Below, in pieces: positions 7,694-12,552 of a DNA stretch of 12,552 bases (within the stretch, counting starts at the first letter, position 1; every line of letters starts with the position of its first letter). Under the pieces are notes generated by a model. That model was given only the letters and a program-made list of their open reading frames with translations. It had not been told where the DNA came from and ran no database searches. The stretch comes from CAZYMF01 sp964648215 (lineage in GTDB: Bacteria; Desulfobacterota; Binatia; HRBIN30; JACQVA1), in contig CAZYMF010000146.1 of NCBI GenBank assembly GCA_964648215.1, positions 1-12,552 of the forward strand, written 5' to 3'. The position numbers and the translations under genes were made by a program.

Positions 7694-8530
7694 ATGAAGG
7701 CCGGTACCCTCTTCGTCGTCGCCACGCCGCTGGGAAACCTGGAGGACATCACGGCCCGTGCCCTGCGGGTGTTGCGCGAGGTCGACCTGATCGCGGCGGA
7801 AGACACGCGCCGCAGCCGCAAGCTGCTGAGCCGCTTCGACATCCACACGCCCCTGATCAGCTACTATGACGAGATCGAGCGGCAGCGTGCGCCGCAGCTG
7901 ATCGAGCGTCTCCGGGCCGGAAAGTCGATCGCTCTCGTCTCGGATGCCGGCACACCCGGGATCGCCGATCCCGGGTATCACCTCGTACGCGCCGCCGTCG
8001 CCGCCCTGATCGAGGTGGTGCCCATCCCGGGACCGTCGGCGGTGGCGGCGGTGCTGAGCGTGGCGGGCCTACCGACCGACCGCTTCGTGTTCGAGGGGTT
8101 CGTGCCGGCGCGTGCGGCCGCCCGGCGGCGCTTCTTCGCGGACCTCGCGGGCGAAGAGCGGACCATCGTCGTCTACGAGGTGGCGCGACGGCTGGCGGCC
8201 TGCCTGGCTGACGTGATCACGGCCTTCGGTGCCGAGCGACAGATCGTGCTGGCGCGCGAGGTGACCAAGGTCTTCGAGCAGATCCTCCGCGGCAGTGCCG
8301 CCGCCGTGCACGCCGGCCTGCCGGCCGGCGGCGTCCAGGGGGAGCTGACGCTGGTCATCGCCGGCGCCGCTCCGCGTCCGAGCGCCGTGAGCGATGAAGA
8401 GCTCGACGCCGCCATCGCTCGCCTGCGGGCGCAGGGGCTACACACCCGGGACATCGCCGAGCAGCTGGCAACGGCGCTCCACCTGTCCCGTCGGAAAGTC
8501 TACGAGCGCATCATCAACAGAGAGCCGTGA
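7694..8530 (+). CDS. rsmI: 16S rRNA (cytidine-1402 2'-O)-methyltransferase
   Basis: RsmI uses S-adenosylmethionine to 2'-O-methylate C1402 in the decoding centre of 16S rRNA, acting in the cytoplasm. The 278-residue product matches the family in length and order: ATPLGNLEDIT at 10-20, A-E-D-T-R-R-S-R-K-L-L at 35-45, VSDAGTPGIADPGY at 82-95 and I-P-G-P-S-A-V at 111-117. The C-terminal helix-turn-helix-like tail at about 230-275 includes L-S-R-R-K-V-Y-E-R-I. Two positions deviate. The usual His-Asn-Glu after the SY motif reads D-E-I-E (59-62), and the usual E-S-P-H-R-L or E-S-P-R-R-L motif reads E-V-A-R-R-L (162-167). The core S-adenosylmethionine-fold motifs are intact, so activity is still likely. 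There is no strong ribosome binding site before the ATG. It lies 63 bp after the channel gene and may share its transcript. Confidence 0.95.
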   Translation: MKAGTLFVVATPLGNLEDITARALRVLREVDLIAAEDTRRSRKLLSRFDIHTPLISYYDEIERQRAPQLIERLRAGKSIALVSDAGTPGIADPGYHLVRAAVAALIEVVPIPGPSAVAAVLSVAGLPTDRFVFEGFVPARAAARRRFFADLAGEERTIVVYEVARRLAACLADVITAFGAERQIVLAREVTKVFEQILRGSAAAVHAGLPAGGVQGELTLVIAGAAPRPSAVSDEELDAAIARLRAQGLHTRDIAEQLATALHLSRRKVYERIINREP

Positions 8531-8557
8531 AAAATCGGTTGCGATTTCCCGACGGCG
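8531..8557. terminator. Small hairpin in the convergent gap between rsmI and the phosphotriesterase gene
   Basis: Only 27 bp separate the two stop codons. They contain a perfect 6-bp inverted repeat, AAATCG and CGATTT with a GTTG loop (8532-8547), preceded by an A-run on the plus strand. The stem is short and AT-rich, so it is at best a weak bidirectional terminator. Confidence 0.25.
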
Positions 8558-9523
8558 CTACTCGCCGGCGAAATATCTGCGCGGGTTGTCGATCAGCATT
8601 GCGTCGATCTTGCTCTGGGCAACGCCGGCCTCGCGCAGAGCCGGCACGATATTCTCGAAGACATGGGTCGGCTTCCACGTCGGGAACGCTTCTGCGGGGA
8701 TCGGCAGGGCGCGTCCGCGCCAGCACCAGACGGTGTCGTGGGAGAGGACGATCTGCTTTTGGAAGCCTATGCCCAGCAAGCCGATGAGTGCCGCCTGGCG
8801 CAGGCGGTCGGGCTGCAAGATCTCCAGGCCGAAGCGGTCGAAGCCCAGATAGGCGCCGCGGTCGAGCATGTCGACGTGATACTTCAGGTCCGCGCTGCCG
8901 CACGAGTGCCCGACGATCACCTGCTTCAGGTCGACGCCCTCGGAGGCGAAGACGTCGAGCTGCTCGCGTCCCATCGTGCCTTCGTCGGTGTGGGTCGTGA
9001 TCGGTGCGCCGGTCGCCTTGTGGGCACGAGCGGCCGCACGCATCACCTGTTCCTCGTAGGGGGTGACCTGATGGGCGCCCGTCGCCACCTTGATCACGCC
9101 CGCCTTGATGCCGGTGCCGCCGATGCCGTCACTCAGCTCGCGGATGAAGGTCTCGGCCATCTCGTTGACGACGTCGGCGCCGAACTGTGCGCGGAAGCGG
9201 AAGTACTGCGTGGCCCCGGAATCTTCCTTGTAGAGTCCGGTGGCGCAGATGAGGTTGACGCGGGCCGCCTGCGCCACCTCGGCCATCAGCTCGACGTCGC
9301 GACCGAGATCGATGGGGCACGGGTCGAGAAGCGTGCGCAGGCCGAGAGCCTTCAGCTCTTCCATCCTGTCGACGCAGAGCTTGACGGTGTCCTTGCGATC
9401 GAACGCGGGGGCGGCGGTATCGCTGTCCCAGCCCGGCCAGCCGATCATGAGATGCTCGTGCATGAGCGTGGTTCCGAGATCTGTCGGAGCGCAGGGGCCG
9501 AGAACTGTATGGATGCGTGCCAT
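8558..9523 (-). CDS. Phosphotriesterase-family metal-dependent hydrolase
   Basis: An amidohydrolase-superfamily TIM barrel of the phosphotriesterase-related group; members hydrolyse organophosphate esters, lactones or unknown esters in the cytoplasm. The 321-residue product has every metal ligand of the binuclear site: His22 and His24 in LMHEHL, the probable carbamylated Lys145 in VIKVATG, His178 in TTHTDEG, His206 in VGHSCGS and Asp263 in L-S-H-D-T. I chose the ATG at 9523 because the perfect Shine-Dalgarno AGGAGG (9535-9530 on this strand) sits six bases upstream. An in-frame ATG at 9538 overlaps that site and is unlikely. No signal peptide is seen. The gene lies 141 bp downstream of acyP on the same strand, and a lone TTGACT (9579-9574) hints at its own promoter, though no good -10 follows. 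The substrate cannot be read from sequence; phosphotriesterase-like lactonases are the likeliest comparison. No catabolic partner gene is adjacent. Confidence 0.92.
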   Translation of the reverse strand: MARIHTVLGPCAPTDLGTTLMHEHLMIGWPGWDSDTAAPAFDRKDTVKLCVDRMEELKALGLRTLLDPCPIDLGRDVELMAEVAQAARVNLICATGLYKEDSGATQYFRFRAQFGADVVNEMAETFIRELSDGIGGTGIKAGVIKVATGAHQVTPYEEQVMRAAARAHKATGAPITTHTDEGTMGREQLDVFASEGVDLKQVIVGHSCGSADLKYHVDMLDRGAYLGFDRFGLEILQPDRLRQAALIGLLGIGFQKQIVLSHDTVWCWRGRALPIPAEAFPTWKPTHVFENIVPALREAGVAQSKIDAMLIDNPRRYFAGE

Positions 9524-9664
9524 GGAGAACCTCCTCATCGAGTGACTCGCAGAGTCGACAGTCGGCGAGCGAAAGTCAAGGTCGCCGCGCGCGCGTCTCT
9601 CGCGCGAGAAGCGACCGAGATTGGGTCGGCTGGCCCGCCGTGTCCGGCCGATTGGAAGCCGGGA
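9524..9664 (-). promoter_or_regulatory. Leader region of the phosphotriesterase gene with short palindromes
   Basis: This 141-bp gap contains a possible -35 TTGACT (9579-9574 on the minus strand) without a convincing -10. It also has a GACTC-GCA-GAGTC stem (9544-9556), a perfect 12-base palindrome TCTCGCGCGAGA (9598-9609), an alternating CG tract near 9586-9595 and the AGGAGG ribosome binding site (9530-9535). The palindromes could be operator sites, but no known motif is recognised. Confidence 0.25.
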
Positions 9665-9958
9665 TCAATAGCGAATGCTGAAGTCGGCGCATTCGCCGGT
9701 GGCCTCTCCCCAATGTGCGCACACGTTGTCTACCAGGGCGCCGCGCGGCCCGCCGTGGCTCCAGACCGCGAGCCGTTCCAGACGCTGGCGTGGGCCCTCG
9801 GCGACGATCTCGACGCTGCCGTCGCGGCAGTTGCGCACCCAACCCACCAGCTGCAACCGCGCGGCCTCGTCGACGGTGGCGTAGCGAAAGCCAACGCCCT
9901 GAACGCGACCCGTAACGATCAGGCGCAAACGGGCGGGATCGGCCGGTGGCGTAGCCAT
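9665..9958 (-). CDS. acyP: Acylphosphatase
   Basis: A small cytoplasmic enzyme that hydrolyses the carboxyl-phosphate bond of acyl phosphates such as acetyl phosphate or carbamoyl phosphate. The 97-residue product has the family signature VTGRVQGVGFRY at residues 15-26 with catalytic Arg25. It also has GWVRNCRDGSVEI at 39-51 with catalytic Asn43, and it ends in the usual F-x-I-R-Y. The length is normal for the family. The ATG begins one base after the ligA stop (sequence TGAAATG on the minus strand), so the gene is almost certainly co-transcribed with ligA and translated by re-initiation; no strong ribosome binding site of its own is visible. A functional link between ligase and acylphosphatase is not known to me. 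Confidence 0.95.
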   Translation of the reverse strand: MATPPADPARLRLIVTGRVQGVGFRYATVDEAARLQLVGWVRNCRDGSVEIVAEGPRQRLERLAVWSHGGPRGALVDNVCAHWGEATGECADFSIRY

Positions 9959-9959
9959 T

Positions 9960-12005
9960 TCAGACGGCGCCCACCAGGGCGCGAAGCTCCTTCTCGCTCA
10001 CGGTGGTGATGCCGAGATCGCGCGCCTTGTCGAGCTTGGAGCCGGGATTCTCGCCGACGACCACGTAGCTGGTCTTCTTGGTGACGCTGGAGGCCACCTT
10101 GCCGCCTTGGGACTCGATCCAGCGGGTTGCTTCGTCGCGCGGAACGGACAAACCGCCGGTGAGCACGAAGGTCTGCCCGGCGAGCTTGTCGCCGCGCTGG
10201 CGCCGCTCCATCTTCGGGTCTACTCCGGCCCGTTGTAGGCGCTCGATGACCGCGCGGTTCTGCCGCAAGGTGAAGAAGGCGCGGATCTCACGCGCCGTCT
10301 CGGGGCCGACCTCGCGGATCGCGAGAAGCTCTTCCTCCGTCGCCTTCTCCAGGGCCTCGATGCTGCCGAAATGTGCCGCCAGCAGGGCGGCCATGTGCTC
10401 GCCGACCTGGGGGATGCCGAGACCGTTGATGAAGCGGGGCAGAGTCGTACGTTTGCTGCCGTCGATGGCGTCGAGGATGTTTTGGGCGGACTTGTCGGCC
10501 ATGCGTTCCAGTTCGATGAGCTGGTCCTTGGTCAGCTCGTAGAGATCGGCGACATCCTTCACCAGACCCTTGTCGATGAGCTGGGTTACCAACTTCTCCC
10601 CGAGCCCGTCGATGTCGAGGGCATGCTTGGAGGCGAAGTGACGCACCGCCTCCCGGAGCTTGGCCGCGCAACCCATGCCGATGCAGCGGTAGGCGGCCGC
10701 GCCCTCCTCGCGCACGACCTTGCTGCCGCACATCGGGCACGCGGATGGCATGTGGAACTTGCGTTCCTTGCCGGTTCGTTCGCCGGTGACGACGCTGACG
10801 ACGTACGGGATCACGTCTCCGGCGCGCTCGACGACGACCGTGTCGCCGATGCGGATGTCCTTGCGCTCCACCTCGTCCATGTTGTGCAACGACGCGCTGG
10901 TGATGGTGACGCCGCCGACGGATACGGCTTCGAGCTCCGCCACCGGTGTGATCGCGCCCGTGCGCCCGACCGAGGGGACAATATCCTTGACCCGGGTGCG
11001 ACCCTGCTGCGCCGCAAACTTGAACGCGATCGCCCAGCGGGGCGATCGGGACACTTCGCCCAGGCGGCGCTGCAGCTCGGTGTCGTTCACTTTGGCGACG
11101 ATACCATCGACCTCGTACGGCAGCTCCTCGCGCCGCCGGGCGATGTCGTCATGGTAGCTCTCGACGGCTTCGGGTCCCGTGCAGCGCTTGTTGAGAGGGT
11201 TGACCTTCAGCCCCCACGCCTTGAGGGCGGCGAGGAAATCCAGGTGTGTGTCGAAGCGTACGCCCTCGATGCGGCCTGGGCTGTGACAGAAGATATCGAG
11301 CGGCCGGCGCGCGGTGATGCGAGAATCGAGCTGGCGTAGCGAGCCGGCCGCGGCATTGCGAGGGTTGGCGAAGGGGGCCTCATTCCTCTCGGCGCGCTCG
11401 CGGTTGAGCTGCTCGAAAGCGGCCTTGGGAAAGATGACCTCACCCCGGACCTCGAGGCGGGAAGGAGCCGCGGGCGCCCCCCGCTCCTGGCGCAGGGACA
11501 GGGGCACGCTGCGGATGGTCTTCACGTTGGCGGTGATGTCCTCGCCCGTTGTGCCATCGCCACGGGTGGAGGCGACTTGCAACTCGCCGTCGGCGTAGAC
11601 GAGCTCGACCGCTAGGCCGTCGAGCTTGGGCTCGGCGACGTACTCGACCGGATCGGTGCTGTTGAGCAAGCGCCGCACGCGCTCGTCGAACTCGCGGAAC
11701 TCCTCGACGGACATCGCGTTGTTGAGGGACAGCATCGCCAGCGTGTGGCGCACGGCGGCGAACTTCTCGGCCGGTGGCGCGCCCACCTTTTGCGTCGGGG
11801 AGCTGGTCGCGCGCAGCTCGGGGAACGCCTCCTCCAATCGCTGCAGCCGGCGGAACAACCGGTCGTACTCGACGTCGGAGATCTCCGGCGAGTCGAGCAC
11901 GTGGTAGCGGTAGTTGTGGTGCTCGATCTGCTTGCGCAGGCGGATGATCTCGCGCTCGGCTTGCCGCTCGCCACGGGGAATGGCAGGTGACCTTGATGTG
12001 GGCAC
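9960..12005 (-). CDS. ligA: NAD+-dependent DNA ligase
   Basis: LigA seals nicks during replication and repair using NAD+. The domains are in standard order. Residues 20-48 form the NAD-binding Ia region with HHNYRYHVLD. The adenylation domain has EPKLDG at 125-130, with Lys127 as the AMP-accepting residue. The OB fold, a four-cysteine zinc finger (C-P-M-C and R-C-I-G-M-G-C), helix-hairpin-helix repeats and a C-terminal BRCT domain ending G-E-N-P-G-S-K-L-D-K-A follow. I chose the GTG at 12005, giving 681 residues, which fits the family. An earlier in-frame GTG at 12128 has a GGAG five bases upstream and would give 722 residues. The extra 41 codons have only 25 with G or C in third position, against nearly all in the gene body, show no family similarity, and contain a good promoter. 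acyP follows directly. Confidence 0.96.
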   Translation of the reverse strand: MPTSRSPAIPRGERQAEREIIRLRKQIEHHNYRYHVLDSPEISDVEYDRLFRRLQRLEEAFPELRATSSPTQKVGAPPAEKFAAVRHTLAMLSLNNAMSVEEFREFDERVRRLLNSTDPVEYVAEPKLDGLAVELVYADGELQVASTRGDGTTGEDITANVKTIRSVPLSLRQERGAPAAPSRLEVRGEVIFPKAAFEQLNRERAERNEAPFANPRNAAAGSLRQLDSRITARRPLDIFCHSPGRIEGVRFDTHLDFLAALKAWGLKVNPLNKRCTGPEAVESYHDDIARRREELPYEVDGIVAKVNDTELQRRLGEVSRSPRWAIAFKFAAQQGRTRVKDIVPSVGRTGAITPVAELEAVSVGGVTITSASLHNMDEVERKDIRIGDTVVVERAGDVIPYVVSVVTGERTGKERKFHMPSACPMCGSKVVREEGAAAYRCIGMGCAAKLREAVRHFASKHALDIDGLGEKLVTQLIDKGLVKDVADLYELTKDQLIELERMADKSAQNILDAIDGSKRTTLPRFINGLGIPQVGEHMAALLAAHFGSIEALEKATEEELLAIREVGPETAREIRAFFTLRQNRAVIERLQRAGVDPKMERRQRGDKLAGQTFVLTGGLSVPRDEATRWIESQGGKVASSVTKKTSYVVVGENPGSKLDKARDLGITTVSEKELRALVGAV

Positions 12006-12013
12006 AGCCGGGG

Positions 12014-12043
12014 AATATACCGTCGGAGCCGCGAGGCGAGCAA
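12014..12043 (-). promoter_or_regulatory. Promoter for ligA-acyP
   Basis: On the minus strand TTGCTC (12043-12038) and TATATT (12019-12014) are separated by 18 bases. The -10 matches consensus at 5 of 6 positions and stands out in GC-rich surroundings. Transcription would begin near 12007, almost on the GTG at 12005, implying a leaderless or near-leaderless ligA mRNA. Confidence 0.5.
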
Positions 12044-12079
12044 CGACCGACCGGCATTTTGGCCCCCCGGGGTCGTTGC
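12040..12079. repeat. 9-bp perfect inverted repeat overlapping the ligA -35 box
   Basis: GCAACGACC (12040-12048) and GGTCGTTGC (12071-12079) are perfect inverted copies separated by 22 bases. The left arm overlaps the proposed ligA -35 hexamer. The arms are about three helical turns apart centre to centre, which would suit a dimeric regulator or a looped pair. No T-run follows on either strand, so a terminator is unlikely. No known operator was recognised. Confidence 0.45.
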
Positions 12080-12190
12080 CAAGAGAGAGGGAACGTGATG
12101 GGGCCGTAGTGAGCTCAATCTGAAACACCGTTTCTCCGGGACCGGGTCGACGGTCTCTGAGGTTTGCCCACTATCGGTGGAGGAGGCTTC

Positions 12191-12219
12191 TTGACACGGT
12201 ATGCGGTCGCTGGTAGTAA
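12191..12219 (+). promoter_or_regulatory. Promoter for the tRNA cluster
   Basis: A perfect -35 TTGACA (12191-12196) is followed after 17 bases by TAGTAA (12214-12219), which is preceded by TGG as an extended -10. The -10 itself is only 3 of 6. Transcription would start near 12226, about 65 bases before tRNA-Thr. The surrounding 12129-12290 gap shows no gene that I can support. Confidence 0.55.
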
Positions 12220-12290
12220 GCACTTTTTACGCCAGGTCATTCTCGGGGCGCAGTGAGGAGCGTCTGCCGCGGGGGCTGTGGCGCTGATTG

Positions 12291-12366
12291 GCCGATGTAG
12301 CTCCAATGGTAGAGCGACTGACTTGTAATCAGTAGGTTGCCAGTTCGAGTCTGGCCATCGGCTCCA
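12291..12366 (+). tRNA. tRNA-Thr(TGT)
   Basis: A complete 76-base cloverleaf. The acceptor GCCGATG pairs with CATCGGC, followed by discriminator T and encoded CCA. The D stem is GCTC/GAGC and the anticodon stem ACTGA/TCAGT with loop CTTGTAA, giving anticodon TGT that reads ACA threonine codons. The T stem is GCCAG/CTGGC with loop TTCGAGT. All stems are perfect. Confidence 0.97.
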
Positions 12367-12373
12367 TAGCAGC

Positions 12374-12460
<87 letters not shown>

Positions 12461-12498
12461 TGATTTCATCACTTGGATATTCACAATGGGTCGTTTGC

Positions 12499-12552
12499 GC
12501 GGGAGTAGCTCAGTTGGTTAGAGCATCAGCCTTCCAAGCTGAGGGTCGCGGG
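12499..12552 (+). tRNA. tRNA-Gly(TCC), truncated by the window end
   Basis: The 5' part of a tRNA: acceptor strand GCGGGAG, TA, D stem GCTC/GAGC, and anticodon stem TCAGC/GCTGA with loop CTTCCAA, giving anticodon TCC (glycine). The window ends in the variable region and start of the T arm. It follows tRNA-Tyr by 38 bases and continues the conserved Thr-Tyr-Gly order. Confidence 0.93.

Noticed and set aside
6575..7981. A minus-strand open frame of about 468 codons opposite the channel gene and rsmI
   Set aside because: Both plus-strand genes are recognised families; the antisense frame has no recognisable domain.
9584..9609. Alternating CG tract and palindrome as a possible Z-DNA or replication feature
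   Set aside because: Short CG runs are expected in GC-rich DNA. No origin-like AT-rich region, DnaA boxes or iterons accompany it.
8663..10009. A plus-strand open frame of about 448 codons opposite the phosphotriesterase and acylphosphatase genes
   Set aside because: The minus strand carries two genes with complete catalytic motifs and good start signals; the plus-strand frame is their shadow.
12461..12498. Possible extra element between tRNA-Tyr and tRNA-Gly
   Set aside because: The 38 bases hold no cloverleaf, promoter or terminator that I can support; it is spacer in a tRNA operon.

Overview
This 12.5-kb window is GC-rich and densely coding, with a strong bias toward G or C at third codon positions. 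It looks like chromosomal DNA from a Gram-negative bacterium. It carries respiratory complex I genes, two exported proteins with signal peptides, and a tRNA cluster in the Thr-Tyr-Gly order that precedes tuf in E. coli and other proteobacteria. The style of the two exported proteins (short disulphide-rich segments in beta-rich secreted proteins) suggests an uncultivated deltaproteobacterial-type lineage such as Binatia or Myxococcota-like bacteria. That placement is an inference and is weak. No mobile element, CRISPR array or clear island boundary is visible.

Layout on the plus strand. Positions 1-4069 are the 3' end of a nuo operon: nuoL (partial), nuoM and nuoN, the three antiporter-like proton-pumping membrane subunits of NADH:quinone oxidoreductase, all with their key charged residues. 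Next come two overlapping genes for exported proteins of unknown function (4176-5959). A separate promoter region leads into a membrane channel of the MscS superfamily with a C-terminal cyclic-nucleotide-binding domain (6110-7630). The strand's last protein gene is rsmI, a 16S rRNA 2'-O-methyltransferase (7694-8530).

On the minus strand, reading leftward from about 12.0 kb, are ligA (NAD+-dependent DNA ligase), acyP (acylphosphatase, starting one base after the ligA stop) and, after a 141-bp gap, a phosphotriesterase-family metallohydrolase that converges on rsmI. At the right edge, divergent from ligA, a TTGACA promoter leads into tRNA-Thr(TGT), tRNA-Tyr(GTA) and a truncated tRNA-Gly(TCC). 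By synteny this should continue into tRNA-Thr(GGT) and tuf outside the window.

Most of the window is housekeeping: respiration, rRNA modification, DNA ligation and tRNA supply. The parts least explained by known biology are the exported-protein pair after nuoN, the cyclic-nucleotide-linked channel with repeats around its promoter, and an inverted repeat on the ligA promoter. I did not find a clearly new multi-gene system; the exported pair is the best candidate for undescribed biology.
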